A model generated the notes under the pieces. It did no database searches. It was not told the DNA's origin and saw nothing but the letters and a program-made list of their open reading frames with translations. From positions 1,922,001 to 1,986,000 of the forward strand of contig NZ_AP027291.1 in assembly GCF_030295745.1 (NCBI RefSeq): a DNA stretch of 64,000 nt, in the 5' to 3' direction. Source of the stretch: Mycolicibacterium sp. TUM20985 (lineage in GTDB: Bacteria > Actinomycetota > Actinomycetes > Mycobacteriales > Mycobacteriaceae). Positions 22,723 to 31,749 of the stretch are shown piece after piece; the first letter of the stretch is position 1; every line of letters begins with the position of its first letter. Both the position numbers and the translations under genes were made by a program.

Positions 22723-25413
22723 GTGGCTGACCGTGATATTTCCGCCCCATTCGATCTGTCTGAAGACGCGCGGCGCAACGAGGACCCTCCGGCGCAACTG
22801 AACCGCGATCCCGGCGCGGTCTTCACCGAGACCGTCGCAGCTACCGTTCCGGCGGCCGCCGAAGCGCTCGAAGTGGATCCCGAGCCGCCACCGGTGCCGG
22901 AACCGCTGCCCGAGACGGCAACGCCTGCTCCCTACATGCCGCTGTTCGTCGCGCCGCAGCCCGTCGCGTTCGTCCCACCGAAGCCAGTCGTCATCGCCGA
23001 GGACGACGAGGATGAGGACGACGAGGACGACGAGGACGATGACGACGTCCAGGGCGAGGGTGACGACGAGCAGGGCGATCGCCCCGCCAACCGCCGCCGC
23101 CGCCGCGGGCGACGCGGACGTGGGCGTGGGCGTGGTGAGCAGAGCGCCGACGACGATGGCGACAGCGAGGCGTCCGACCAGGGCGACTCCGATGACACCG
23201 CGGACGACGAGGACGCCGACGACGACGACGGCTCCGACGACGAGAACGCGGGCGGGGACGGTGCCAACCGTCGCCGCCGGCGCAGGCGTCGTCGCAAGAC
23301 CACCGGCGCGGACGGCGACGAGCCCAGCTCGCCCGACGACCCCCCGAACACCGTCGTCCACGAGCGTCAACCGCGGGCCGCCAAGGCGGCGAAGGCCGAG
23401 AACAACGAGATCCAGGGCATCGCGGGGTCGACCCGTCTGGAGGCCAAGCGCCAGCGCCGTCGTGACGGTCGCGACGCAGGCCGGCGTCGTCCGCCGATCC
23501 TGAGCGAGGCCGAGTTCCTGGCCCGGCGCGAAGCGGTGCAGCGGATGATGGTGATCCGCGACAAGGTCCGTTCCGAGCCGCCGCACGAAGGCGACCGCTA
23601 CACGCAGATCGCGGTGCTGGAGGACGGTGTGCTCGTCGAGCACTTCGTGACCAGTGCGGCGTCGGCGTCCCTGGTCGGCAACGTCTACCTCGGCATCGTG
23701 CAGAACGTGCTGCCCTCGATGGAGGCGGCGTTCGTCGACATCGGTCGCGGGCGCAACGGCGTGCTGTACGCCGGCGAAGTCAACTGGGAGGCCGCCGGCC
23801 TCGGGGGCGCGCAGCGCAAGATCGAGCAGGCGCTGAAGCCCGGCGACTACGTCGTCGTGCAGGTCAGCAAGGATCCCGTCGGCCACAAGGGCGCCCGATT
23901 GACGACGCAGGTGTCGTTGGCGGGGCGCTATCTGGTCTACGTTCCCGGTGCCTCGTCGACGGGCATCAGCCGCAAGTTGCCCGACACCGAGCGTCAGCGG
24001 TTGAAGGAGATCCTCCGGGAGGTCGTCCCGGCGGACGCGGGCGTGATCATCCGCACCGCGTCGGAGGGTGTCAAGGAAGACGACATCCGGACCGACGTCA
24101 ACCGACTGCAGGAACGCTGGGCGCAGATCGAGGCGAAGGGCGCGGACATCACCGCGAAGGCGGCGGGCGCTGCCGTTGCCCTGTACGAAGAGCCCGACGT
24201 CCTGGTCAAGGTCATCCGCGATCTGTTCAACGAGGACTTCACCGGCCTCATCGTCTCCGGTGAAGACGCCTGGAACACCATCAGCGACTACGTGACGTCG
24301 GTGGCGCCGGAACTCCTTCCGCGGATGAGCAAGTACGAGCCCGCCGCGACCGAAGGCCCTGACGTGTTCGCCGTGCACCGAATCGACGAGCAGTTGACCA
24401 AGGCGATGGATCGCAAGGTGTGGCTGCCGTCCGGCGGCACCCTGGTCATCGACCGCACCGAGGCGATGACCGTCGTCGACGTCAACACCGGCAAGTTCAC
24501 CGGTTCGGGCGGAAACCTCGAGCAGACCGTCACGCGCAACAACCTCGAGGCCGCCGAGGAGACCGTCCGGCAGCTTCGGCTGCGCGACATCGGCGGCATC
24601 ATCGTCATCGACTTCATCGACATGGTTCTGGAGTCCAACCGGGACCTGGTGCTGCGCCGACTCACGGAGGCCCTGTCGCGCGACCGCACCCGACACCAGG
24701 TGTCCGAGGTGACCTCGCTGGGCCTCGTCCAGTTGACGCGAAAGAAGCTGGGCACCGGCCTCATCGAGGCGTTCTCTACCACGTGCCCGCACTGCGCCGG
24801 GCGCGGAATCATGCTCCACGGCGATCCCGTCGACTCGAACTCGACGGCAGGGCGCAAGAACGAGCCGGGGACCGGCCGTCGCAGCAAGCGCGGCAAGAAG
24901 GGTGGCCGCACCGAAGAAGAGGTTCAGGTCGCCAAGGTCCCTGTGCACGCTGCCGGTGAGCATCCGATGTTCCGGGCCATGGCCGCGGCGACCGGCCGCG
25001 AAGAGGGCGATGAGGACGAGGTCGCCGAAGACGTCGAGGGTGCCGAAGACATCGTCGTCGAGGGCGCCGAGGGCCTGGCGACGCGTGAGCCCGTCGAAGA
25101 GGTGCTGGCGGAGGAGTCCGACGACTCCGACGACGACGAGGACGATGAGGACGACGACCTCGAAGACGAGGACGACGAGGACGACGAGGACGACGACATC
25201 GAAGTCATCGACGTGAATGCGGACGACGACTCCGATGACGAGGACGACGAGGATGACGACGAGGACCTCGATGACGATGACGACGACGACTCTGATGACG
25301 ACGATGACGAGGATGACGAAGACGACGACGAGGATGAACCCCTCGTCGCCGTGACCAGCCGTCCCCGGCGCCGTCGTGCGGCCGCTCGCCCCGCAGGTCC
25401 ACCGGTTTCATGA
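22723..25413 (+). CDS. rne: Ribonuclease E/G
   Basis: 896 residues from a GTG preceded by TTGAGGAGAG. In order: a disordered N-terminal region (~1-270) with acidic tracts and arginine-rich patches, then the S1 RNA-binding domain inserted in the catalytic part (~285-400). The DNase I-like catalytic core follows, with RTEAMTVVDVNTGKF holding the metal-binding aspartates. The zinc-link motif CPHC is at 688-691, and a highly acidic C-terminal tail comes last. It performs endonucleolytic mRNA decay and rRNA processing, and in mycobacteria it forms the core of the degradosome. Both termini are extended relative to RNase G, as in other mycobacteria. Confidence 0.96.
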   Translation: MADRDISAPFDLSEDARRNEDPPAQLNRDPGAVFTETVAATVPAAAEALEVDPEPPPVPEPLPETATPAPYMPLFVAPQPVAFVPPKPVVIAEDDEDEDDEDDEDDDDVQGEGDDEQGDRPANRRRRRGRRGRGRGRGEQSADDDGDSEASDQGDSDDTADDEDADDDDGSDDENAGGDGANRRRRRRRRRKTTGADGDEPSSPDDPPNTVVHERQPRAAKAAKAENNEIQGIAGSTRLEAKRQRRRDGRDAGRRRPPILSEAEFLARREAVQRMMVIRDKVRSEPPHEGDRYTQIAVLEDGVLVEHFVTSAASASLVGNVYLGIVQNVLPSMEAAFVDIGRGRNGVLYAGEVNWEAAGLGGAQRKIEQALKPGDYVVVQVSKDPVGHKGARLTTQVSLAGRYLVYVPGASSTGISRKLPDTERQRLKEILREVVPADAGVIIRTASEGVKEDDIRTDVNRLQERWAQIEAKGADITAKAAGAAVALYEEPDVLVKVIRDLFNEDFTGLIVSGEDAWNTISDYVTSVAPELLPRMSKYEPAATEGPDVFAVHRIDEQLTKAMDRKVWLPSGGTLVIDRTEAMTVVDVNTGKFTGSGGNLEQTVTRNNLEAAEETVRQLRLRDIGGIIVIDFIDMVLESNRDLVLRRLTEALSRDRTRHQVSEVTSLGLVQLTRKKLGTGLIEAFSTTCPHCAGRGIMLHGDPVDSNSTAGRKNEPGTGRRSKRGKKGGRTEEEVQVAKVPVHAAGEHPMFRAMAAATGREEGDEDEVAEDVEGAEDIVVEGAEGLATREPVEEVLAEESDDSDDDEDDEDDDLEDEDDEDDEDDDIEVIDVNADDDSDDEDDEDDDEDLDDDDDDDSDDDDDEDDEDDDEDEPLVAVTSRPRRRRAAARPAGPPVS
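25111..25338 (+). repeat. GAC/GAG/GAT codon repeat tract encoding the acidic tail of RNase E
   Basis: About 230 bp made largely of GAC, GAG and GAT codons in irregular order, giving an Asp/Glu run near residues 797-872. A shorter similar tract lies at about 23000-23045. This is coding low complexity, not a CRISPR array or satellite, and could be length-variable between strains. Confidence 0.8.
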
Positions 25414-25420
25414 TGGCGGT

Positions 25421-25450
25421 TTGACCCTCTACCCGCTGGTCACGTAACCT
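25421..25450 (+). promoter_or_regulatory. Sigma-A-type promoter for rplU-rpmA
   Basis: TTGACC (25421-25426) and TAACCT (25445-25450) are separated by 18 bp just after the rne stop. The predicted ~125-nt leader contains a 7-bp stem (GGGGTCG 25483-25489 / CGACCCC 25506-25512) and G/C-rich repeats, which could serve ribosomal-protein feedback control. Confidence 0.6.
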
Positions 25451-25583
25451 TGCACAGTTGTCTGCAGGCCCCTTGACGACGGGGGGTCGGTGACAGGCGG
25501 GCATTCGACCCCGCACCCCAGATCCGCGTTCGCAGCCTTCGGGTGGCGCGCGCCCGCAAGTGAAGCAGAGGAAGACGACAACG

Positions 25584-25895
25584 ATGGCGACATACGCAAT
25601 CGTCAAGACCGGCGGCAAGCAGTACAAGGTCGCGGTCGGTGACATAGTCAAGGTCGAGAAGCTGGAGCTCGAGGCGGGCGACTCCGTCTCGCTGCCGGTG
25701 GCGCTGGTCGTCGATGGCGCGAACGTGACCACCGCGGCCGATGCTTTGGCGAAGGTTGCCGTGACGGCCGAGATCCTCGAGCACACCAAGGGCCCGAAGA
25801 TCCGCATCCACAAGTTCAAGAACAAGACCGGCTACCACAAGCGGCAGGGCCACCGGCAGAAGCTGACGGTCGTCAAAGTCACCGGAATCAAGTAG
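25584..25895 (+). CDS. rplU: 50S ribosomal protein L21
   Basis: 103 residues from [16 protein letters not shown]; a GTG eight codons upstream (25560) is in frame, but the ATG at 25584 with AGAGGAAGA upstream fits the known mycobacterial L21 N-terminus. The C-terminal [12 protein letters not shown] signature is intact. It binds 23S rRNA in the large subunit. First gene of the rplU-rpmA pair, 18 bp before rpmA. Confidence 0.97.
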   Translation: MATYAIVKTGGKQYKVAVGDIVKVEKLELEAGDSVSLPVALVVDGANVTTAADALAKVAVTAEILEHTKGPKIRIHKFKNKTGYHKRQGHRQKLTVVKVTGIK

Positions 25896-25913
25896 TAGAG
25901 GGAGCGAACCAAC

Positions 25914-26210
25914 ATGGCACACAAGAAGGGCGCTTCCAGCTCGCGCAACGGTCGCGACTCCAACTCTCAGCGCCTCGGCGTGAAGCGGTTCGGCGGTCAG
26001 GTCGTCAAGGCGGGCGAGATCATCGTTCGCCAGCGTGGTACTCATTTCCACCCCGGCACGAACGTCGGACGTGGTGGCGACGACACCCTGTTCGCCACGG
26101 CTCCCGGCGCCGTGCAGTTCGGTGAGAAGCGCGGCCGCAAGACCGTCAACATCGTGCGCACCGTCCGCGCGGAGGCCAACGTCACCGCCGGAGCGGCTCC
26201 GGAGGCCTAA
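25914..26210 (+). CDS. rpmA: 50S ribosomal protein L27
   Basis: 98 residues beginning [16 protein letters not shown], whose flexible N-terminus reaches the peptidyl-transferase centre. The core [21 protein letters not shown] is conserved. The C-terminus, after GRKTVNIV, is about a dozen residues longer than I recall for the M. tuberculosis protein ([17 protein letters not shown]), without an obvious function. A GAGGGAGCG element supplies the ribosome-binding site. Confidence 0.97.
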   Translation: MAHKKGASSSRNGRDSNSQRLGVKRFGGQVVKAGEIIVRQRGTHFHPGTNVGRGGDDTLFATAPGAVQFGEKRGRKTVNIVRTVRAEANVTAGAAPEA

Positions 26211-26226
26211 CTCCAAGTCGAGATCG

Positions 26227-26267
26227 ACGTTTTGCAGCTCGGCTCTCGCACAAGCTCTGCAAAACGT
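26227..26267 (+). promoter_or_regulatory. 11-bp inverted repeat between rpmA and obg
   Basis: ACGTTTTGCAG (26227-26237) and CTGCAAAACGT (26257-26267) pair perfectly across a 19-nt loop, unusually AT-containing for this genome. With only a few T residues after it (ATTTCTTC) it could be an attenuator, a partial terminator or an RNase processing site that sets obg expression below that of rpmA. Confidence 0.5.
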
Positions 26268-26293
26268 AGATTTCTTCATGGGAAGGACGTCCG

Positions 26294-27763
26294 ATGCCTC
26301 GATTCGTCGACCGCGTCATCATTCACGCGCGGGCTGGTAACGGCGGTAGGGGCTGCGCCTCGGTACACCGCGAGAAGTTCAAGCCCCTCGGCGGGCCCGA
26401 TGGCGGCAACGGTGGGCGCGGCGGCAGCATCGTCTTCGTGGTCGATCCGCAGGTGCATACGCTCCTCGACTTCCACTTCCACCCGCACGTCGATGCGCCG
26501 TCCGGCAAGCAGGGGATGGGCAACAACCGCGACGGCGCGTTCGGTGCCGACCTGGAACTGAGGGTGCCCGACGGCACCATCGTCCTCGACGAACAAGGCC
26601 GGCTGCTCGCCGATCTCACCGGAGAGGGCACCCGCTTCGAAGCTGCCGCTGGCGGACGCGGCGGGCTTGGCAACGCCTCGCTGGCATCGCGGGCGCGCAA
26701 GGCCCCTGGCTTCGCCCTGCTCGGCGAGCCGGGCCAGGCCCGTGACCTCACCCTCGAGCTCAAGACCGTCGCCGACGTCGGCCTGATTGGGTTCCCGTCA
26801 GCGGGCAAGTCCTCACTGGTCTCGGTGATCTCGGCGGCCAAGCCGAAGATCGCCGACTATCCGTTCACCACCTTGGCGCCCAACCTGGGCGTCGTGGCGG
26901 CCGGCGAGAACACGTTCACCGTCGCCGACGTGCCCGGCCTGATTCCCGGCGCCTCGCAGGGCCGCGGCCTCGGGCTGGACTTCCTGCGCCACATCGAGCG
27001 CTGCGCCGTTCTGGTGCACGTCGTCGATTGCGCCACCATGGATCCCGGGCGTGACCCGATCTCCGATATCGACGCGCTGGAGGCTGAGCTGGCCGCCTAC
27101 ACCCCGACGCTGCAGGGCGATTCGTCGTTGGGCGATCTCGCCGACCGGCCGCGCGCGGTCGTGCTGAACAAGATCGACGTTCCCGATGCCCGCGAATTGG
27201 CCGACTTCGTCCGCGACGAGGTCGCCGCCAAGTACGGCTGGCCCGTCTACGAGATCTCCACGGTAAGCCGAGATGGGTTACGGCCGTTGATCTTCGCGCT
27301 GTGGGACATGGTGGCGGCCTACCGTGCGGCCCAACCCGTGGCGCCACCCCGGCGGGCGGTCATCAGGCCCATCGCGGTCGACGAGAGCGGCTTCACCGTC
27401 ACCTCAGACGGCGAAGGCGGCTTCGTGGTCCGGGGTACGCGGCCCGAGCGCTGGGTCGGCCAGACCGACTTCGCCAACGACGAGGCCGTCGGATACCTGG
27501 GCGACCGGTTGGCGCGCCTCGGTGTCGAGGACGAACTGTTGAAGCAGGGCGCGAAAGCGGGCTGCGCGGTGACCATCGGCACCATGACCTTCGACTGGGA
27601 GCCCCAGACCCCGGCGGGTATCGACGTCACCATGTCGGGACGCGGGACGGACCTGCGCCTCGAGCAGGACGACCGGGTCCGCGCGGACGAGCGCAAGATC
27701 GCCCGCAAGCAGCGACGGGAGAGTCGCGAACACCTAGGTTCTGCGGGCGACGAGCCGTCGTGA
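26294..27763 (+). CDS. obg: Obg/CgtA ribosome-associated GTPase
   Basis: 489 residues. The glycine-rich Obg fold (~1-158, e.g. [13 protein letters not shown]) is followed by the G domain, with the P-loop GFPSAGKSS (166-174), the switch [10 protein letters not shown] and the specificity motif NKID. The C-terminal OCT domain and a basic tail ([11 protein letters not shown]) complete it. It functions in 50S assembly and stress signalling. ATG with GGAAGGACG upstream. Its stop overlaps the proB GTG by 4 bp, as in other mycobacteria. Confidence 0.97.
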   Translation: MPRFVDRVIIHARAGNGGRGCASVHREKFKPLGGPDGGNGGRGGSIVFVVDPQVHTLLDFHFHPHVDAPSGKQGMGNNRDGAFGADLELRVPDGTIVLDEQGRLLADLTGEGTRFEAAAGGRGGLGNASLASRARKAPGFALLGEPGQARDLTLELKTVADVGLIGFPSAGKSSLVSVISAAKPKIADYPFTTLAPNLGVVAAGENTFTVADVPGLIPGASQGRGLGLDFLRHIERCAVLVHVVDCATMDPGRDPISDIDALEAELAAYTPTLQGDSSLGDLADRPRAVVLNKIDVPDARELADFVRDEVAAKYGWPVYEISTVSRDGLRPLIFALWDMVAAYRAAQPVAPPRRAVIRPIAVDESGFTVTSDGEGGFVVRGTRPERWVGQTDFANDEAVGYLGDRLARLGVEDELLKQGAKAGCAVTIGTMTFDWEPQTPAGIDVTMSGRGTDLRLEQDDRVRADERKIARKQRRESREHLGSAGDEPS

Positions 27764-28875
27764 CCAGCCCGCACCGCGATGCCATCCGAACGGCCCGCAG
27801 CGTGGTCGTCAAGATCGGCACCACTGCGCTCACCACGTCGTCGGGCATGTTCGACGCGAGCCGGCTGGCGTCGTTGGCCGAGGCCATTCAGGCCCGGATG
27901 AAGGCGGGCTCGGACGTGGTGATCGTCTCGTCGGGGGCGATCGCGGCGGGCATCGAACCGCTAGGCCTGACCCGTCGGCCCACCGATCTCGCCACCAAGC
28001 AGGCCGCGGCCAGCGTCGGACAGGTGGCCCTGGTGAACGCGTGGAGTGCGGCGTTCGGCCGGTACGGCCGCACGGTCGGGCAGGTGCTGCTCAGCGCCCA
28101 TGACATCTCGATGCGCGTCCAGCACACGAACGCCCAACGCACGCTGGACCGGTTGCGTGCGTTGCACGCCGTCGCGATCGTCAACGAGAACGACACCGTC
28201 GCCACCAACGAGATCCGGTTCGGTGACAACGACCGCCTGTCGGCCTTGGTGGCCCATCTCGTCGGAGCCGACGCCCTGATCTTGCTGTCGGACATCGATG
28301 GGTTGTACGACGGTGATCCGCGAAAGGCGTCCTCCGACAACCCAGCCCGCTTCATCTCCGAGGTCGCGGGCGCCGACGACCTGGACGGTGTCATCGCGGG
28401 CGGTGGCAGTCGGCTGGGCACCGGCGGCATGGCGTCGAAGTTGTCCTCGGCGCTGTTGGCGGCCGATGCCGGGGTGCCCGTGCTGTTGGCGGCAGCCGCC
28501 GACGCGGCCGACGCGCTGGCCGACGCATCGGTGGGAACGGTGTTCGCACCCCGGCCCGAACGCATGACGTCGCGCCGGTTCTGGGTCCGCTATGCGGCCG
28601 AGTCGACGGGAGCGCTGATGCTCGACGACGGCGCCGTGCGCGCGGTCGTCGACCGGCGACGCTCGCTATTGCCCGCAGGCATCACCGAGGTGTCCGGTCG
28701 CTTCCATGGCGGTGACGTGGTCGAACTCCGCGGTCTGGACGGCACGGTGGTGGCCAGGGGCGTAGTGGCCTATGACGCAACGGAATTGGCCACCATGGTG
28801 GGTCGCTCGACGTCTGACCTACCCGCCGAGATGCGCCGACCCGCGGTGCACGCCGACGATCTCGTCGCCGTCTAG
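27760..28875 (+). CDS. proB: Glutamate 5-kinase
   Basis: 371 residues from a GTG overlapping the obg stop (GTGA). The amino-acid kinase domain (~1-260) carries [23 protein letters not shown] and the GTGGMASKL nucleotide loop; a PUA domain occupies the C-terminal ~100 residues. It catalyses the first step of proline synthesis, ATP-dependent phosphorylation of glutamate, and is normally feedback-inhibited by proline. The partner proA is 14 kb away in this window rather than adjacent. Its 3' end overlaps the convergent TetR gene by 4 bp. Confidence 0.96.
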   Translation: MTSPHRDAIRTARSVVVKIGTTALTTSSGMFDASRLASLAEAIQARMKAGSDVVIVSSGAIAAGIEPLGLTRRPTDLATKQAAASVGQVALVNAWSAAFGRYGRTVGQVLLSAHDISMRVQHTNAQRTLDRLRALHAVAIVNENDTVATNEIRFGDNDRLSALVAHLVGADALILLSDIDGLYDGDPRKASSDNPARFISEVAGADDLDGVIAGGGSRLGTGGMASKLSSALLAADAGVPVLLAAAADAADALADASVGTVFAPRPERMTSRRFWVRYAAESTGALMLDDGAVRAVVDRRRSLLPAGITEVSGRFHGGDVVELRGLDGTVVARGVVAYDATELATMVGRSTSDLPAEMRRPAVHADDLVAV

Positions 28876-29507
28876 GGCGTTTCGAGATACAGGGCGCCCC
28901 AGACGATCTGGGTCAAGGTGGCGGCTAGTTCCTGGTCATATGACGGCGGTCGGCCCGGCAGGCTCTGCTGGCAGGTCCGCTCGGTCATCCACGTCAACGT
29001 GGAAGCGACGACGTCCGCCGACAGCTCGCGCCGGATGGAGCCGTCGGCTTGGCCCGCCTCGATGACGGTTTCGAGGCGGCCCGCGATCGACTCCAGGGCC
29101 TCGCGGTAGGTGGCGCCGACCTGTGGGTCGTAGGCGGCCATCTCGTTGAGCGCCACCAGCAGTGGTTGATGCGTGCGATAGCCGGCGACGAGGGCGGTCA
29201 TGCACGCCAGCACGTCGGCGGGGTCGCGTCGTGAGGAGACGCCCCACCAGAGTTCGGCGGCCGCCCCCAGATCATCGAAGATCTGGCCGGTCAAGCGCCG
29301 CAACAGATGGCCCTTGTCCTCGAAGTAGATGTAGAAGCTCGCGCGGGAGATGCCCGCCTCGGTGGCCAGCCGGTCGACGCTGAGCGCGGTGAAGCTGGCC
29401 CCGCCCGCCATCAGGCGCTCCGTCGCGTCGAGCAGGCGGCGTTCGACCTGCTCGCGCCGCTGCTGCCGGTTGGCCTGCGGTTTCCTGGTGACCGACGGCA
29501 TGGGCAA
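28872..29507 (-). CDS. TetR family transcriptional regulator
   Basis: 211 residues. The N-terminal HTH domain (~20-66) includes [29 protein letters not shown], cited here only by its pattern: helix, turn, recognition helix then FY-YF. The C-terminal part is a ligand-binding helical domain of the TetR_C type. A start at M1 or M3 is possible. It is divergent from the P450 gene, and the 17-bp palindrome in the P450 promoter is the obvious operator, so it probably represses the P450 and responds to that enzyme's substrate or a related lipid/aromatic compound. Confidence 0.92.
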   Translation of the reverse strand: MPMPSVTRKPQANRQQRREQVERRLLDATERLMAGGASFTALSVDRLATEAGISRASFYIYFEDKGHLLRRLTGQIFDDLGAAAELWWGVSSRRDPADVLACMTALVAGYRTHQPLLVALNEMAAYDPQVGATYREALESIAGRLETVIEAGQADGSIRRELSADVVASTLTWMTERTCQQSLPGRPPSYDQELAATLTQIVWGALYLETP

Positions 29508-29530
29508 AGCGTAGCCGGACCGTCGGCACC

Positions 29531-29560
29531 TTGACTAGACATAGTGTCTAGACTTATCGT
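29531..29560 (+). promoter_or_regulatory. P450 promoter with a TetR operator inside its spacer
   Basis: TTGACT (29531-29536) and TATCGT (29555-29560) are 18 bp apart. The spacer and -35 edge hold a perfect 7-3-7 palindrome, CTAGACA-TAG-TGTCTAG (29535-29551), the size usual for TetR dimers. Binding there would occlude RNA polymerase. The -10 box ends 7 nt before the P450 ATG at 29568, implying a leaderless transcript. Confidence 0.75.
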
Positions 29561-29567
29561 CACTGTC

Positions 29568-30836
29568 ATGTTTGTGTCGCCGCTCACACCCGCTCCGCCG
29601 CGCCCGTACGATTCCATCGACCTGTCCTCGCGCGCGTTCTGGTCCACGACCGCCGCCGACCGCGAGAGGTCGTTCGCCGAACTGCGCAAGAGTCGACCGG
29701 TCAGTTGGCATCCACCCGTCGAGGACGCGCTGATGCACGATCCCGCCGACCGCGGCTTCTGGGCGGTGACCCGCCACGCCGACATCGTCACCGTCAGCCG
29801 CGACAGCGACACCTTCCTCTCGGGTAGGGGTGTGCTGTTCGAGAACGTGCCCGAGGAACTGCTCGAGGCGTCCCAGTCCTTCCTCGCCATGGACCCGCCG
29901 CGTCACACCATGATTCGCAAGGTCGTGCACGCCGCCTTCACCCCGCGGCAGGTCCGCCGCATCGAAGATTCGATCAAGGCCAACGCAGCCGCCATCGTCG
30001 ACGAGTTACGCGACGCGGGCAGCGGTGCCGACTTCGTCGAACACTGCGCCAAGGAACTGCCGATCCGCACGCTGTCGGACATGGTGGGCATCCCCGAATC
30101 CGAGCGGATGCAGGTAGCCGACGCCGCCGACGCGATGGTGTCATGGGGTGACCCGGTGTACCTGGACGGACGAAACCCGTTGGAGGTACTGGTCGGAAGC
30201 CAGATGTACCTGCACCAGGTGGCGGGTGAACTGGCGGCCGATCGGCGCGCGCACCCCGGCGACGACCTCATCAGTGCGCTGGTTCAGGCGGAGGTCGACG
30301 GGAACCGGCTCACCGACGCCGAGATCGCCGCCTTCTTCGTGCTGCTGGCCGTGGCGGGCAACGACACCACGCGCCAGACGGCGAGCCATACCGTGAAGGC
30401 GCTCAGCGACTTCGGGGATCAGCGATCGTGGCTGATGGCGGACTTCGAGGACCGCATCGGCGGCTCCGTCGAGGAGTTCCTCCGCTGGGCCACCCCGGTG
30501 ATGACCTTCCGCCGCACGGCCGCGATCGACTGCCGGCTCGGCGAGCAGGACGTCGCCGCCGGCGAGAAGGTCGTGATGTTCTACGCCTCCGGCAACTTCG
30601 ACGACTCGGCCATCGTGGACCCGCACCGCTTCGACCTTGCCCGCAAGCCCAATCCGCACCTCGCCTTCGGAGGCGGCGGCAGGCACTTCTGCCTGGGCGC
30701 GCACGTCGCCCGGGCTCAGTTGCGCGCGCTCTTCGGCGAACTGCTGGCCCAGTTGCCCGGGATCGAGGCCGGTGATGCGTCGTACGTCCCGGGCAACTTC
30801 GTCCACGGCGTCCGCTCGTTGCCGGTGACCTTCTAG
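29568..30836 (+). CDS. Cytochrome P450 monooxygenase
   Basis: 422 residues from the ATG at 29568 (an upstream GTG at 29544 lies inside the promoter palindrome). The I-helix motif is AVAGNDTTRQT, the K-helix ExxR is in EEFLRW, and the heme-ligand loop is FGGGGRHFCLGAHVA. The N-terminal wording and the AGNDTT motif are closest to mycobacterial P450s of the CYP124/CYP125/CYP142 group that oxidise sterol side chains or methyl-branched lipids, but the subfamily cannot be fixed by eye. A soluble enzyme needing an external ferredoxin and reductase, neither of which is adjacent. Its 3' end overlaps the convergent sirtuin gene by 4 bp. Confidence 0.93.
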   Translation: MFVSPLTPAPPRPYDSIDLSSRAFWSTTAADRERSFAELRKSRPVSWHPPVEDALMHDPADRGFWAVTRHADIVTVSRDSDTFLSGRGVLFENVPEELLEASQSFLAMDPPRHTMIRKVVHAAFTPRQVRRIEDSIKANAAAIVDELRDAGSGADFVEHCAKELPIRTLSDMVGIPESERMQVADAADAMVSWGDPVYLDGRNPLEVLVGSQMYLHQVAGELAADRRAHPGDDLISALVQAEVDGNRLTDAEIAAFFVLLAVAGNDTTRQTASHTVKALSDFGDQRSWLMADFEDRIGGSVEEFLRWATPVMTFRRTAAIDCRLGEQDVAAGEKVVMFYASGNFDDSAIVDPHRFDLARKPNPHLAFGGGGRHFCLGAHVARAQLRALFGELLAQLPGIEAGDASYVPGNFVHGVRSLPVTF

Positions 30837-31681
30837 CGGGCGGAGATCGGGGAGAGTTCGTCAGCGAGGAGCACCAGCAGCTCCGAGCAGCCGGCGTCGA
30901 GCTTGACGGTCGCCAGGGGGTCGCCGCGCGTGGGTCCGCGGTTGACGATCGCGACGGGCTTACCCGTGGCCACGGCATGGCGGACGAATCGCAGTCCCGA
31001 GAACACCGTCAACGACGAACCGGCAACGAGGAGCGCGTCCGCCGCGTCGACCATCGAAAAGGATTGCGCAACGCGCAGTTTGGGCACGCTCTCACCGAAG
31101 TAGACGATGTCGGGCTTCAGCATGCCCCCGCAGCGCGGGCAGTCGACGTAGCGGAACGACGACGTCTGCTCGACCATGGCGTCGGCGTCGGGCGCTACGG
31201 CGATGCCGCCGACCCGTTCGGCGCGTTCGGCGAAGCCGGGGTTCAACGCCTCGAGTTCGTCGGCCAGCTGCGCGCGCGCGAGCGTGAACCCGCATGCCAG
31301 ACATATGACCTGCGCGTACGTGCCGTGCAGGTTGATCACGGCCCGACTGCCGGCCTTGGTGTGCAGTAGGTCGACGTTCTGGGTGATGAGTCCCGTGACC
31401 ACGCCCGCGCGCTCCAGCTCGGCGAGGGCGCGGTGCCCGGCGTTGGGCAGCGTGTCGTGCATGTGCCGCCAGCCGACGTGATTGCGCGCCCAGTACCGCT
31501 GCCGGTAGACGGGGTCGGACGTGAACTGGCGGATGGTCATGGGGTTGCTCGGCGGCGAGTCGGGACCGCGGTAGTCGGGGATGCCCGAATCGGTGGACAT
31601 GCCGGCGCCGGTGAGCACGGCCAGCCGCCGACCTGCGAGCACGTTGACCAGTTCTGGAGCTCCTGCGCCGTTCATCTCCAT
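30833..31681 (-). CDS. Sir2 family NAD-dependent protein deacylase
   Basis: 282 residues. The NAD-binding loop GAGMSTDSGIPDYRG (about 25-39), TQNVD, the catalytic histidine in NLHGTYAQ and a zinc ribbon (CLAC...CPRC) are all present; the DYRG form is typical of class II (SIRT4-like) sirtuins. It removes acyl groups from lysines using NAD. Starts at M1 (31681) or M3 (31675) are both possible. It is divergent from a LysR gene 68 bp away, with a dyad between them. Confidence 0.92.
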   Translation of the reverse strand: MEMNGAGAPELVNVLAGRRLAVLTGAGMSTDSGIPDYRGPDSPPSNPMTIRQFTSDPVYRQRYWARNHVGWRHMHDTLPNAGHRALAELERAGVVTGLITQNVDLLHTKAGSRAVINLHGTYAQVICLACGFTLARAQLADELEALNPGFAERAERVGGIAVAPDADAMVEQTSSFRYVDCPRCGGMLKPDIVYFGESVPKLRVAQSFSMVDAADALLVAGSSLTVFSGLRFVRHAVATGKPVAIVNRGPTRGDPLATVKLDAGCSELLVLLADELSPISAR

Positions 31682-31695
31682 CCAGGATAGGCGGT

Positions 31696-31725
31696 GCCGT
31701 CGACGTGTGATCGGGTGTCGACGGC
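31696..31725. promoter_or_regulatory. 9-bp inverted repeat between the sirtuin and LysR genes
   Basis: GCCGTCGAC (31696-31704) and GTCGACGGC (31717-31725) are perfect complements 12 bp apart, centred in the divergent promoter region and 13 bp upstream of the putative LysR -10 box TATCGT (31738-31743). A plausible LysR autoregulatory site. Confidence 0.45.
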
Positions 31726-31749
31726 TCAGTGCCGCGTTATCGTGCCTGC

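Noticed and set aside
22985..23050. Short repeats in rne resembling a repeat array
   Set aside because: They are GAC/GAG codons in frame with RNase E, with no regular spacer.
22585..24963. 792-codon open frame antisense to rne
   Set aside because: Its low-complexity valine/alanine/glycine content is simply the complement of the acidic and arginine codons of RNase E.
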